Made by a program: the position numbers and the translations under genes | Assembly (NCBI GenBank): GCA_963828285.1 | Contig: CAWHEB010000008.1 | Span: 124,001 to 188,000 of the forward strand | Direction: 5' to 3' | Length of the DNA: 64,000 nt | Source of the DNA: DAIOEK01 sp963828285 | Lineage (GTDB): Bacteria; Chloroflexota; Anaerolineae; Anaerolineales; Anaerolineaceae | Shown here: in pieces, positions 44,697-54,502 of the stretch | How the letters are laid out: every line of letters begins with the position of its first letter | Position numbering within the stretch: the first letter of the stretch is position 1 | The notes under the pieces: model-generated | Told to the model about the DNA's origin: nothing | What the model saw: only the letters and a program-made list of their open reading frames with translations | Databases searched by the model: none

Positions 44697-45155
44697 ATGG
44701 ATCAATTGGATCGTGAAATTGTCACCTTATTGATGGGTCATGGCAGACTGTCACATGAAGAGATCGGACATCGCATCAATCTTTCCCGTCCAGCTGTGCA
44801 TGAACGGATCAAGCGACTGGAACAGAAAGGCATTATTACCGGCTACAATGCTGTTGTAGATTGGAGCTCCCTGGGATATCCGATCACCGCATTCATCTGG
44901 GTATCCAGTAATGCTCGTTCGGACGATAAAGCCCAGGCGCTAATGAACCAGAATATTCCTGATACAGTGATCGAATCGTGTCATTCGGTTACCGGTGAGT
45001 GGTGTCTGTATCTTCATGTTCATGTGACCTCCCCTCTTGCATTGAAGGAATTTATTGATTCACTATACAAAATTGAGGGTGTCCAAAATACGATGACCAT
45101 TCTTTCCTTGGCTGAATATCATCACCTGGATGCGAACTTTATGTATAAGGAATAA
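44697..45155 (+). CDS. Lrp/AsnC-family transcriptional regulator
   Basis: 152 residues. HTH (LDREIVTLLMGHGRLSHEEI ... INLSRPAVHERIKRLEQKGIITGY), then a RAM ligand domain (AFIWVSSNARSDDKAQ ... VIESCHSVTGEWCLYLHVHV). The start is ATG 44697 after GGAGG (upstream ATG 44676 rejected). Adenosine deaminase follows 59 bp later, so the two may form a unit. Ligand usually an amino acid; autoregulation is likely via the repeats at 44581-44642. Confidence 0.88.
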   Translation: MDQLDREIVTLLMGHGRLSHEEIGHRINLSRPAVHERIKRLEQKGIITGYNAVVDWSSLGYPITAFIWVSSNARSDDKAQALMNQNIPDTVIESCHSVTGEWCLYLHVHVTSPLALKEFIDSLYKIEGVQNTMTILSLAEYHHLDANFMYKE

Positions 45156-45214
45156 GAATATGCAAAAGATCAAAATAACAAATCCAATCTACTGAAGAGC
45201 TTTCAAACCGAATA

Positions 45215-46195
45215 ATGAATATGCCCAAAGTGGAGCTGCATGTTCATCTGGAAGGTGCCACAGATGCGCAAACCATTTGGGATCTGGCAAAAAAGAATCA
45301 TGTATCGCTCCCTGCAGCCAATCCCAATGACTGGCAATCAATGTATCAGTTTAGGGATTTTCCGCATTTTGTTGAGATATACATGCTGGCAGCCAGTTGT
45401 ATGAAGAGTCCTGAAGATTTTGCTTTCATGACTGAAAGGTTCATCGCCAATCAATCCAAACAAAATATCAAGTATTGCGAGGTGTTTCTCAGCGGATCCT
45501 TCCTTGTGGGGAAAATGCCCCTTGATGAACTGGTCGATGCTCTCGCAGAAAGTGCTCAAAAAGGGGAGAAAGAATATGGGACTAAGGTCCGATTTATCCC
45601 GGATATCGGCCGAGAGATGCCGGACACATCGCAAGCGGTATTGGATTTTACTTTGATGGGTCAGAAAAAAGGTATATTTATCGGACTAGGTCTTGGCGGG
45701 ATGGAAGCAGGCTTCCCACCCGAGTTGTTTACGGATGTTTATATTGAAGCCCGTCGAAATGGATTACGTTTGACTGCCCACGCTGGTGAAACCGAAGGTG
45801 CACCCAGTGTTTGGGGAGCGATCCGCAATCTTAAAGCGGAACGAATCGGTCACGGTATCCGTTCGTTGGATGATCCAGAACTGATCACTTACCTGCGCAA
45901 AACCCTACTTCCTTTGGATGTCAGTCCGCACAGCAACTATTGTCTAAAGGCAACCCCTCTGGATGAACTTCATCCAATTCGTGCACTGGTTGATCAGGGA
46001 GTTTTTGTAACCTTGAATTCAGATGATCCCGCCATGTTCTCAACCAACCTCAACCAGGAATATCTTTTACTGGCACAACAAGGATTTTCCTGGGAAGAAC
46101 TCTGGCAGATTAATCTAAATGGCTTGGAAGCAAGTTTTCTGACCGAAGAAGAAAAAAACCAGTACCATATTGAGTGGGAAAAATTTATCAAGTAG
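45215..46195 (+). CDS. add: Adenosine deaminase
   Basis: 326 residues; converts adenosine to inosine with a mononuclear zinc. VELHVHLEGA gives the first two metal His; RLTAHAGETEGAPSVWGAI the third His and the catalytic Glu; AERIGHGIRSL the active-site His; TLNSDDPAMFS the metal Asp. All match the ADA family; adenine deaminase is less likely but not excluded by motif. It could recycle adenosine released by the SAM hydrolase at 24988. A strong hairpin follows at 46234. Confidence 0.82.
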   Translation: MNMPKVELHVHLEGATDAQTIWDLAKKNHVSLPAANPNDWQSMYQFRDFPHFVEIYMLAASCMKSPEDFAFMTERFIANQSKQNIKYCEVFLSGSFLVGKMPLDELVDALAESAQKGEKEYGTKVRFIPDIGREMPDTSQAVLDFTLMGQKKGIFIGLGLGGMEAGFPPELFTDVYIEARRNGLRLTAHAGETEGAPSVWGAIRNLKAERIGHGIRSLDDPELITYLRKTLLPLDVSPHSNYCLKATPLDELHPIRALVDQGVFVTLNSDDPAMFSTNLNQEYLLLAQQGFSWEELWQINLNGLEASFLTEEEKNQYHIEWEKFIK

Positions 46196-46233
46196 ATCAG
46201 TTATTGCTTAACACCCTGACCACATGACCACTC

Positions 46234-46263
46234 AAGAACTCCCCCAATGATGGGGGAGTTCTT
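46234..46263 (+). terminator. Terminator after adenosine deaminase
   Basis: AAGAACTCCCCC (46234-46245), loop AATGAT, GGGGGAGTTCTT (46252-46263): perfect 12-bp stem, only a short T-poor tail. Confidence 0.7.
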
Positions 46264-46306
46264 GGTTATCAGGATTTATCATTCGTTTGACGAACGAAGG
46301 GATCCA

Positions 46307-47650
46307 ATGTTTTTGACATTACTTCTTCAGGCATTCGTCAAAAAATCTACTCAACAACTAACAAATGAGGAATTGATGTCTAAAAATAAGTTTCTAAATG
46401 TATTAAAAACCATTCTCGTAATTTTAGTAAAAGTGATTGCTGTACTTCTCAGCTTAATTTTGTGTCTACCGGTAATACTCCTACCGCGGGCTACCGCTGT
46501 TCCAGTGCTGATTTGGCTGCCGTTGGCAGCAACAGATCTGGCTTTGATCGTCATAGCTTTTCTACTAAAACCCGCATGGAAAGGGACACTAATCACACTG
46601 GGAGGATTATTGATTGTCGGTGTACTTTCCGTTGTAGCTTCACAATACTTTGCCAAAACACCAGCTATTGTTAACGACCTTGGTGATCAGCTTCCCGGGA
46701 GTATTGCAACTCTTGAAAAGGTGAATCTGAACGGCAGCGAGCAGTGGATCTCGGTTCGGGGTGTGGATACAACAAATCCTGTTCTTCTATTCCTTGCGGG
46801 AGGTCCTGGTGGAAGTCAGCTCACTACTGCTCGTTTTGCTTTGGGCGGATTGGAAGATCATTTTGTCGTGGTCAATTGGGAACAACCTGGAGCGGGAAAA
46901 TCTTTTGATGCAATTGATCGGTCTACACTCACCCCGGAACGATACATTGAAGATGCTCATGCCCTTGTTTCCATTCTACAGAAGCGATTCGGGCAGGAAA
47001 AAGTATATGTGTTAGGCGAATCATGGGGCAGCGCACTCGGAATTATGCTTGTCCAGCGTTATCCGGAGATGTTCCATGCATTTATTGGAACCGGTCAGAT
47101 GGTTGCCTTCCTGGAAAACGACCTTATGTGCTATGACTTTGCATTACAACTGGCAAAGGATAAAGGAAACTTGAAGAAAGTTGCAACGTTGACCAAACAG
47201 GGACCGCCGCCATATTATGGTAAAGGTGTAGCCTGGAAGGAAACTGCATTTCTACTGGATACATTTTCTTATATGAATGCCAATCCTGCCATTTCGGATA
47301 ATGGGACAAATACCTTCCGAGATTTAGGGGCACCTGAGTATGGCCTTTATGACAAAGTCAATTGGTTCCGCGGCGTTATCGATACTCTCGGAGTTGTCTA
47401 TCCCCAACTTTGGGAAGTTGACTTCCGCAAGCAAGCAAATCATCTGGATGTTCCGGTGTATTTTCTAATCGGTCGCCACGATATCAATGCTCCAACCGTG
47501 CTCACTGAACAATACTTCGATGTCCTCGAAGCACCATATAAGGAAATCGTCTGGTTCGAACATTCTGGTCATAATCCATGGGTTTCTGAATCCGCACGGT
47601 TTGTTGAAGTTATGGAGGATACTGTATTGGTGCAAAATCAGCCGAAATAA
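46307..47650 (+). CDS. Alpha/beta-fold hydrolase with N-terminal membrane helices (S33-like)
   Basis: 447 residues. Two to three N-terminal transmembrane segments (about 40-135 by the longer start), then a proline-iminopeptidase-like hydrolase: LLFLAGGPGGSQL oxyanion loop, VLGESWGSALG nucleophile elbow, IGRHDINAP Asp region, WFEHSGHNPWVSE His. Two starts are plausible: ATG 46307 (AAGGGA upstream) and ATG 46376 (GAGG upstream). The active domain probably faces outward. Substrate unknown. Hairpins lie at both ends. Confidence 0.82.
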   Translation: MFLTLLLQAFVKKSTQQLTNEELMSKNKFLNVLKTILVILVKVIAVLLSLILCLPVILLPRATAVPVLIWLPLAATDLALIVIAFLLKPAWKGTLITLGGLLIVGVLSVVASQYFAKTPAIVNDLGDQLPGSIATLEKVNLNGSEQWISVRGVDTTNPVLLFLAGGPGGSQLTTARFALGGLEDHFVVVNWEQPGAGKSFDAIDRSTLTPERYIEDAHALVSILQKRFGQEKVYVLGESWGSALGIMLVQRYPEMFHAFIGTGQMVAFLENDLMCYDFALQLAKDKGNLKKVATLTKQGPPPYYGKGVAWKETAFLLDTFSYMNANPAISDNGTNTFRDLGAPEYGLYDKVNWFRGVIDTLGVVYPQLWEVDFRKQANHLDVPVYFLIGRHDINAPTVLTEQYFDVLEAPYKEIVWFEHSGHNPWVSESARFVEVMEDTVLVQNQPK

Positions 47651-47676
47651 GCATCATCCTGGCCACTTGACTAATG

Positions 47677-47705
47677 AAAAACTCCTCCTTTGACGGGGGA
47701 GTTTT
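47677..47705 (+). terminator. Terminator after alpha/beta hydrolase
   Basis: AAAACTCCTCC pairs with GGGGGAGTTTT (one G-U) across TTTGAC, ending in TTTT. Similar in sequence to the hairpin at 46234. Confidence 0.65.
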
Positions 47706-47820
47706 CGTTCCCATCGCGCTACACTATGGATGTCAACTTTTCTCCTCCAAAGTGTGGAGCTGGATCAGCCAGGGGAAACCGATCCTCTCCCAATAAAGTT
47801 CGATTGCCATGATTTGGTTG

Positions 47821-47863
47821 TAAAAACACAAACGTCCGTTGGTGCCGGGCGTTTGTGTTTTTA
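47821..47863 (-). terminator. Bidirectional terminator
   Basis: TAAAAACACAAACG (47821-47834) and CGTTTGTGTTTTTA (47850-47863), a perfect 14-bp stem with T-runs on both strands. It closes the minus-strand amidohydrolase gene, whose corrected stop is at 47870-47872. Confidence 0.75.
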
Positions 47864-47869
47864 TATGTA

Positions 47870-48899
47870 TTACAAGCGAAAAAATTCCTTGGCATTAAGA
47901 CCTAGAATTTTCTCAGCATCTGATCCCTCACTCGAACTCATCACTGATGGCATCGTAATTTACCTGTGGATCAGCAACCGAAAAAGGATGGTCTGTTCCA
48001 AACATCACGTGGTCTATGCCCGCTAATCGACAAACTGCTTGCAGTGCAAGACCAGAATATACCAATCCGTCATAAAACATGGATTTTAAGTAATTGCTTG
48101 GTGGCTTAGGGAGTCTTTCATGAATACCTATATCAGTTCGCCAAACTACATCCAATCTACCTGTCAGAAAAGGTATTACACCACCGCCGTGGGCTACGAT
48201 TATCCGCAATCCTGGGTATCTTTCTAAAACACCTCCGAACACCAGACGGGATACTGACACAGTTGTCTCCATAGGAAAAGCGACGCCAATAGGTAATGCA
48301 TGTCCATAACCTTGCAGTTCATTTATGGCTACACCATTCTCAGGGTGGATATACAAGGGTAGATCTTGTAATTCCAACATTGCCCAAAAGGGATCTAAGA
48401 GAGGATCATCAAAATGGAGATTACAAATTTTGGGGCCAACTCCAATACCAACCAAACTCTTCATATTGGCTATGAACAACAATTCCCTTATAGCTGCATC
48501 TACAGAACTTGATGCAAGAGCTCCTATAGCGACAATCCTTCCTCCAGTTTGGTCCTGATACCCTGCCATTTCTGTATTTACTGCTCTGACCAAAGCATCA
48601 CCCTCTGAATCCGCCATCGGATTCACCCAAGGATTGCCGAGAGAAACAACAGAGCAATCAATCTGGTTTGTATCCATATATGCCAATTTCGCTTCCAGAT
48701 CCCAAAAAGATGGGGGCATCGGTCTGCCAGTTATTTTTCCATCGATTGATTCGGATTGGAATATTGAAAACAACCGCTGGCCATCACGATTAATTACACA
48801 AGGAACCTCATTACGTGATTCAAGGTGGTTAATATAAATCTCAGGATAAATATGGCTATGGACATCTATTACTTCGGATTTCGTGTATGGTTTTGTCAA
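47870..48899 (-). CDS. Amidohydrolase (ACMSD-like decarboxylase/hydrolase), C-terminal frame break
   Basis: About 342 residues, TIM-barrel metal-dependent amidohydrolase-2 family (aminocarboxymuconate-semialdehyde decarboxylase relatives). DVHSHIYP gives the first zinc ligands, LPLYIHPENG and VAHGGG later His, MFGTDHPF the Asp. TTG start at 48899 with AGGA 6 bases before. The long frame stops at 47928, but SEGSDAEKILGLNAKEFFRL in the next frame restores the family's C-terminal helix and ends at 47870; the break is near 47930. Reaction type (decarboxylase or hydrolase) open. Confidence 0.78.
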
Positions 48900-49109
48900 A
48901 TTGAATCCTACATATTAGAATAAAAATCAGATTTACATATTATATCGTTCTGATTAGTTGATGTTATTTCGAAGGTAACTTTAAAATACTACAACACGTT
49001 TGTTCAATTATTGATTTACCCCCATTGATTCTTCACCATTTCCGTGTATATGATAAACAATGTAAAGGTCATAAGCCGCGAAAAACCTCAAACAAGAATC
49101 GAGGGGAAA

Positions 49110-49229
49110 ATGGAAAGTATCTGGCTAACTTTATTTTGGACAGGACCAATCGGAATTGGTGTCTTTCTCGCGGGTCTTGGTGTTCTTTTTTGGGGAATTA
49201 GTTATTTAAGGAATCCAAACAAAAAGTAA
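49110..49229 (+). CDS. Small single-helix membrane protein
   Basis: 39 residues: MESIWLTLFWTGPIGIGVFL forms the start of one transmembrane helix, ending YLRNPNKK. The strong binding site GAGGGG lies 3 bases before ATG 49110, which I prefer over an unsupported ATG 49044. Reminiscent of small Chloroflexota membrane peptides and of respiratory-complex accessory subunits, but family not recognised. Confidence 0.55.
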   Translation: MESIWLTLFWTGPIGIGVFLAGLGVLFWGISYLRNPNKK

Positions 49230-49355
49230 ATAGAAGAAGAGATTTCTACAGCTTCATCAACCCTGTCTATATCAGCAGGGAAATTTTGGTTTAATGTGTC
49301 ATAATTGGTTCCATTCCAATATTACATAGAAATCTTATAGCCTGAGGGATGTTTG

Positions 49356-50528
49356 ATGTCAAAATCTGATTTGCTTACCCCTTCATTAAAAGAAGAACTA
49401 ATTGAATTCACTAAGCAGCTTATCCGTATTAAAAGCTTTTCCGGACAGGAAGAGGAAGCGATCAGATTCATTGCCCGGAAGATGAAAGACCTTGGATATG
49501 ATGAAATAAAGGTCGATGGCATGGGCAATCTGTTGGGCAGGATCGGATCAGGTTCAAAATCCATCCTTTTTGATTCGCATATCGATACTGTCATCGTTAA
49601 TGATGAATCCCTGTGGGATGTACCGCCATTCAGCGGAGAGATCAAGGATGGACGCTTGTACGGACGTGGAGCCGTGGACATGAAATCCAACGCGGCCGCT
49701 TCCATCTATGCCGGGGCAATCGCAAAACAACAAGGTATGTTGGCTGGTAAGACTATTTATGTTTCTTGTACAGTTTTCGAAGAGGATTGCGATGGTGAAA
49801 ATCTGAAACATCTCTTCCACGAGCTGCATCTTCGACCGGATTATGTGATCATCTGCGAACCATCCGACAATACCATTGCCCTAGGGCATAAGGGTAAAGC
49901 CCAGGTATCCATCAAAACCCGCGGACTTTCCGCTCATGGGTCGGCTCCCGAAAAAGGCGTGAATGCCATCTATGAAATGGCTGAGATCATCCAACGGGTG
50001 GAGAAGTTAAACGATGAATTAATTAAGATGCCTGGCCGACACGGCACAATCGTCATGTCGCAGATATCCAGTACCAGTGCATCTCTGAACGCTGTCCCCT
50101 CTGAATGCGAGGTATACCTCGACCGCCGTATGGTTCCGGGTGAAACAGAAGAAGATATCAGGCAAGAAATGGACAGTCTGATTCAATCTAAGAACGCCAG
50201 TTGGGAGATTGGAACTCTCCATCGAAAAAGCTGGACTGGATTTGATTTCACTTATAAGCCGCTACATACCGCCTGGGAGATCGAACTCGACCATCCTCTC
50301 ACCCACGCATGTATCGCAGCATATAACGATGTTTTCGGTTCCCTACCAGACAGGTATGAATTCTGGGATTACAGCACAAATGCTGTTACACCGGTGAACA
50401 TGGGAATCCCTACCATCGGATTCGGCCCTGGGGAATATAAACTGGCGCACATGAGAAATGAGAACTGCAAAGTGGAGCAGATTATCGATTCGTGTCAGTT
50501 TTATGTGAATACAATCAAATACATCTAA
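49356..50528 (+). CDS. M20 family metallopeptidase, YgeY type
   Basis: 390 residues, dizinc amidohydrolase of the ArgE/DapE/YgeY clan. LFDSHIDTV (His, Asp), GRGAVDMKS (bridging Asp), TVFEEDCDG (catalytic EE), ICEPSD and a C-terminal His. Best match in layout is YgeY, found with selenium-dependent purine and amino-acid degradation in other bacteria, where it is a carbamoyl- or amide-cleaving enzyme. I choose ATG 49356, with GAGGG 7 bases upstream, over TTG 49353. No selenium genes lie nearby. Confidence 0.85.
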   Translation: MSKSDLLTPSLKEELIEFTKQLIRIKSFSGQEEEAIRFIARKMKDLGYDEIKVDGMGNLLGRIGSGSKSILFDSHIDTVIVNDESLWDVPPFSGEIKDGRLYGRGAVDMKSNAAASIYAGAIAKQQGMLAGKTIYVSCTVFEEDCDGENLKHLFHELHLRPDYVIICEPSDNTIALGHKGKAQVSIKTRGLSAHGSAPEKGVNAIYEMAEIIQRVEKLNDELIKMPGRHGTIVMSQISSTSASLNAVPSECEVYLDRRMVPGETEEDIRQEMDSLIQSKNASWEIGTLHRKSWTGFDFTYKPLHTAWEIELDHPLTHACIAAYNDVFGSLPDRYEFWDYSTNAVTPVNMGIPTIGFGPGEYKLAHMRNENCKVEQIIDSCQFYVNTIKYI

Positions 50529-50752
50529 TTCCAAACGAATATTATTCCCCAGATCGAAGTATCCAGATCCGTTTGTATTTAAATCTGTGAGTTATTCATG
50601 TTGAGGTTATTTATGATTGCTTTGTACAATCTCAAGAATTGAACACTGGTTTAATTTTTGGTAAATTATTATTGCATTTTAGATACAAAACAAAGATTGT
50701 AAATCTATAAGAATTGATTACGAATTGTGAGGGTGGAAATCAGGTGGGAAAT

Positions 50753-51188
50753 ATGGATATTGATCAATCAGCACCGTTAATAGCACAACAAGAGTTGGAA
50801 ATATATGCACCGGTGGAAAAAGTCTGGTCGGTGATTTCAGATATTGCATCCTGGCCCAAGTGGCAGCCGGAAGTCGCTTCTGCACGATTGGTAGGAGAAT
50901 TGGCTAATGGAAGTAATTTCACTTGGAATGCAATGGGATTGAATATCCATTCACAGATCATGCAACTTGAATCTCCAAATAGAATCGGATGGATAGGTAA
51001 ATCAATTGGGATGGAAGCTGTTCATCTTTGGACCCTCAGAATCGCGTGACCATAAAACAATAGTCACGACCCGGGAATCACTTAATGGATGGGTACCAAG
51101 GATCCTCAAATTTGTGGATAAAAACTTCCTGACAAAATCATTGATTAAATCATTGGCAGTTCTCAAGGCAGAAGCAGAAAAGGTATAG
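50753..51188 (+). CDS. SRPBCC family protein, one frame break
   Basis: About 145 residues of the polyketide-cyclase/START type: LEIYAPVEKVWSVISDIASWPKWQPEV, SNFTWNAMGLNIHSQI, RIGWIGKSIGMEAVHLWTL, then after a frame change near 51035 ESRDHKTIVTTRESLNGWVP ... LIKSLAVLKAEAE. Fragments 50714-51049 and 51006-51188. ATG 50753 follows a GGTGGGA binding site. The YrdB gene starts 8 bases after the stop, so they are co-transcribed. Hydrophobic ligand unknown. Confidence 0.75.
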
Positions 51189-51196
51189 AAAAATCA

Positions 51197-51556
51197 ATGG
51201 GTTCCAAATCGATTAACCTGGGCGTTCGTTTCTTACTTGAGATTTCCGCCATGGCCATTTCCGTATACTGGGGATGGAAAACAGGCCAGGGAGGAATACG
51301 TTATGTATTGGCTTTCGGAATACCTCTTTTAATCGCTGCAGTATGGGGAACTTTTCGTATTCCCAATGACCCTAGCCATGCCATCGTGGCAATCCCGGGG
51401 ATACTCCGGTTAGTCATCGAATTGGCAGTGTTTACCTTTGCAGTTTGGGCGGCATACAAAACCGGATTGGTCACCATATCAGTTATCATGGTTCTGATGA
51501 TTGCCTTTCATTACGCCGTCTCTTATGATCGAGTCCTCTGGATGGTAAAACAATAA
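51197..51556 (+). CDS. YrdB family membrane protein (DUF2568)
   Basis: 119 residues, four transmembrane helices. NLGVRFLLEISAMAISVYWGW, AVWGTFRIPNDPSH (the family motif W-x-x-F-x-x-P-x-D) and FHYAVSYDRVLWM define DUF2568/YrdB. Function unknown. Directly after the SRPBCC gene. Confidence 0.88.
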   Translation: MGSKSINLGVRFLLEISAMAISVYWGWKTGQGGIRYVLAFGIPLLIAAVWGTFRIPNDPSHAIVAIPGILRLVIELAVFTFAVWAAYKTGLVTISVIMVLMIAFHYAVSYDRVLWMVKQ

Positions 51557-51732
51557 CCTGTGGAATCATCAATCGAATGGATAGTCTCGTACTAATCCAT
51601 TCACAACTTCATCATATATGTATCAACCAAAAACTTGCAAAACATAAAAATTCCAAACATCGTCTTTTTATACAAGACTTGTAAATAGACAATTGGTAAC
51701 ATGTTATTTTAATCCAGACAAAGGAGACCCAG

Positions 51733-52050
51733 ATGAAAAAGTCGATCAACTTATCAGCTTATCCTGTGAAAGATCTTGGTGTTGAACCGTTTATTAGAAT
51801 CATTTTGTTACATAGGTTATTAGTTGGGCAAATTGGAATTTGGACTCGATCCGAATAGTCAAAAATATGGTATGACCGGACCAATTACATATTTGCAGGT
51901 CGATGATATCAAAAGTGAATAGCAATCCTTAATAGGGGTTGGGGGAAAGATTATCTGGGAAGTATCGGATGTTGGTGGATGGAGATTTGTCGCCATCGTT
52001 CGTGACCCGGATGGGAGTTGATCAAATAGTTCAAGACCCAAAATCTGATC
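51733..52050 (+). pseudogene. Decayed VOC (glyoxalase-like) gene
   Basis: AAAGGAG and ATG 51733 are still good, and the start (MKKSINLSAYPVKDL) matches VOC proteins. Afterwards the reading frame is lost: an internal deletion, at least two frame changes and stops. Family pieces survive in different frames: GLDPNSQKYGMTGPITYLQVDD near 51840-51910 and DVGGWRFVAIVRDPDGS near 51965-52020. Unlike the other broken genes here, this one is clearly degraded. Confidence 0.75.
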
Positions 52051-52236
52051 TGTCATAGACGCTTATCTATCTCAGTCAATCGATTTAGGATAATAGTTAA
52101 TCACCTGGTTTTTCCACAAAACGGATATGCCTATTCGTGTCTGTCTAATTACCGATAAGAATTCTTAGAAAATTGTGCAATAATTGAACAAAATACTGAA
52201 ATCACGATAGGTAATGGATTGTGTGGGAGGCGAATA

Positions 52237-52809
52237 ATGGAAGTAAAACCTCAGAAAAGAACTTCCTGGAATAAGGTTATTACTTCAATCATATCCATTA
52301 TTCTTGCATGCTTTTTGGGTGTCTGGATTGGTTATGAGATCACGCCAAACTCCAACACCGTCGCAAAATCGATTCCATGGACCAGCCTCGGCACTCCACC
52401 ATCAAATGCGGTGAATATCCTGGGAGAATCTCCCTGTGGGACTTCATACGAAGTCGTCGTACAGACTATCTCAGGTAAAAACTATCTTTATTGCCAAACC
52501 GGCTGGCAACAGTGGACTAGTTCGTATGCGAATGTTGCTTCTTTGTTCAAATGCAATGGGAACCCACCGACGGCATACAGCCCAAGATTTGAAGAATTGC
52601 CAAATTCTGTTGTTGATTGTTCGTTCCAATTTACAAATGAATACAATAATTCCGAGCTGGTGTACACAATCCTCAACGATGGAAGTGTCTGGAAGTGGAA
52701 TTTTTCATATGGAATTAGTACAGTCTTAGGCTATATGTTTGGCGGTTTCTTATCGGGATTTCTGGTTGGCATCGCGATAGCGATTTGGTTGTGGAGAAAG
52801 ACAGTATGA
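52237..52809 (+). CDS. Hypothetical bitopic/polytopic membrane protein
   Basis: 190 residues: N-terminal transmembrane helix (about 15-35), an extracytoplasmic domain of about 110 residues with four or more cysteines (SPCGTSY, LYCQTGW, FKCNGN, VVDCSF) that may form disulfides, and one or two C-terminal helices with GGFLSGFLVGIAIAIWLWRK. GGGAGG lies 6 bases before ATG 52237. I do not recognise the family. Confidence 0.65.
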   Translation: MEVKPQKRTSWNKVITSIISIILACFLGVWIGYEITPNSNTVAKSIPWTSLGTPPSNAVNILGESPCGTSYEVVVQTISGKNYLYCQTGWQQWTSSYANVASLFKCNGNPPTAYSPRFEELPNSVVDCSFQFTNEYNNSELVYTILNDGSVWKWNFSYGISTVLGYMFGGFLSGFLVGIAIAIWLWRKTV

Positions 52810-52907
52810 TAGGATCAAAGATATCCTTAAACCTGCCGACTTAACAATACATATAAAACTACTTCCTTTAATCAATATAGGATTTTTTTTACATACAGGT
52901 CAATTCT

Positions 52908-53735
52908 GTGGCAATCAAACCAGAAATTCATCAACCGAAGAAATCACCAGGTTTGTGGGATTCCTTGTATGTCATAGCCGCAATAGTCATATCGGTCATT
53001 GCAGTCATGGTCATCTTAGGCATTGTCGACGAATCGAAACAGAGATGCCTTGATGTCAGCGAAGAAAACTGTACCAGAGTTTTATTCATCGGCAATAGTT
53101 TTACCTCCGTAAATGACCTGCCGTCTATGTTTGCCAGACTTGCCAATTCTGGTGGTCACCGCACAGAAGCGAAAATGGCCACGGGAAATGGATGGACATT
53201 AGCACAACATACAAATTCTCCCTCGACTATCCAGAAAATGAAATCTGAAAGATGGGATTACATTGTTCTGCAAGAGCAGAGCCTTGTTCCCGCTACACAG
53301 CATTCACGAGCTAACTCCATGTATCCTGCCTCTGATTCTTTGATCGAGAGCATTCGGAACGTTCCATCATCCCCGCTATACTTCCAGACTTGGGCGTACC
53401 GTAATGGCTGGCCTGGAGGTGGTATTCCGGATTTCGAAGGGATGCAAGCAGCAGTGGATACTGGTTACCAGGAGATGTCGGCGAATTTTAATGTTCCCAT
53501 CGCACCGGTTGGGGATTCCTGGTTTAACTCGTGGAAGCGGTCTCCACAGATCCAACTATGGCAAGAAGACGGCATGCATCCAACAGTCAATGGAACATAC
53601 CTGGCCGCATGTGTTTTTTATGCGACCATCTTCAATGAAAGTCCCGTAGGACTGGATTACACGGCAGATATTCCCGTGGATGAAGCCAGAATGATTCAAT
53701 CCACAGCAGCGTTGGTGGTTCTAGGAAGTCATTAA
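52908..53735 (+). CDS. SGNH/GDSL hydrolase, membrane anchored
   Basis: 275 residues. One N-terminal transmembrane helix (about 20-42), then an SGNH esterase fold: VLFIGNSFTSVNDLP (block I, Ser), YIVLQEQS, and DGMHPTVNGTYLAA (Asp and His). Starts with GTG 52908; no better start within the frame. Acts outside the cell on acylated sugars or similar; substrate unknown. Confidence 0.8.
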   Translation: MAIKPEIHQPKKSPGLWDSLYVIAAIVISVIAVMVILGIVDESKQRCLDVSEENCTRVLFIGNSFTSVNDLPSMFARLANSGGHRTEAKMATGNGWTLAQHTNSPSTIQKMKSERWDYIVLQEQSLVPATQHSRANSMYPASDSLIESIRNVPSSPLYFQTWAYRNGWPGGGIPDFEGMQAAVDTGYQEMSANFNVPIAPVGDSWFNSWKRSPQIQLWQEDGMHPTVNGTYLAACVFYATIFNESPVGLDYTADIPVDEARMIQSTAALVVLGSH

Positions 53736-53843
53736 TCACTTCTCTGATGATGCATTGGTGATTGGCATTCAAATCCAATCCGATGGATAATTAATAAAGA
53801 AAACCAATCCCATCCATTCAGGTTCCTCCCGTATTGATCAAAC

Positions 53844-54410
53844 ATGATGACAATTCCTTTAATTAAAATAGTCAGTTTCCTCATCCTATCTGTAGTGATC
53901 ATTACTATCTCCTGGAATTCACTCCGCGTAACCAGGTCGCATGGGTTTTACCGTTTCTTCGCTTGGGAGTTCATTCTGGCATCGGCAGTTCTCAATTTGA
54001 ACGTATGGTTCATCAATCCGTTCTCGTGGCACCAAATCATCTCCTGGATATTATTGATTCTGGCTCTCATTCCATTGTACTTTGGGGTAAGATCGCTGAT
54101 CACCAAAGGCAATCCGGTGATGACGAGGGAAGGTGAACCCCAATTACTGGCATTCGAAAAGACCAGCCAACTGGTGACCAGTGGAATCTATCATTACATC
54201 CGCCACCCGTTGTACAGTTCGCTGCTCTTCCTCACCTGGGGCATCTTCTTCAAATCGATCACCCTGCCGGGCGTAGTGCTTACTGCAGCGGCAACCATCG
54301 CTCTAATCCTCACCGCCCGAGCAGACGAAGCGGAATGCATCCGTTTCTTTGGAGAGAACTATGCTGCATATATGCGAATCAGCAAACGCTTCGTCCCTTT
54401 TCTGTTCTAA
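53844..54410 (+). CDS. Isoprenylcysteine carboxylmethyltransferase-like (ICMT/PEMT) membrane protein
   Basis: 188 residues, four to five helices. The SAM-binding C-terminal part is typical: LVTSGIYHYIRHPLYSSLLF, then ADEAECIRFFGENYAAYMRISKRFVPF. Bacterial members methylate lipids or small hydrophobic molecules, or are of unknown role. Two ATG codons (53844, 53847); no strong binding site. Confidence 0.85.
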   Translation: MMTIPLIKIVSFLILSVVIITISWNSLRVTRSHGFYRFFAWEFILASAVLNLNVWFINPFSWHQIISWILLILALIPLYFGVRSLITKGNPVMTREGEPQLLAFEKTSQLVTSGIYHYIRHPLYSSLLFLTWGIFFKSITLPGVVLTAAATIALILTARADEAECIRFFGENYAAYMRISKRFVPFLF

Positions 54411-54502
54411 TTCCTAGCACATTCCACATATCCCCCAATTAGTCTGCAAATGAATGTAATCTAGTGATGCAGGATCATTCATATTTTAGGGTGGGAGCGT
54501 TT

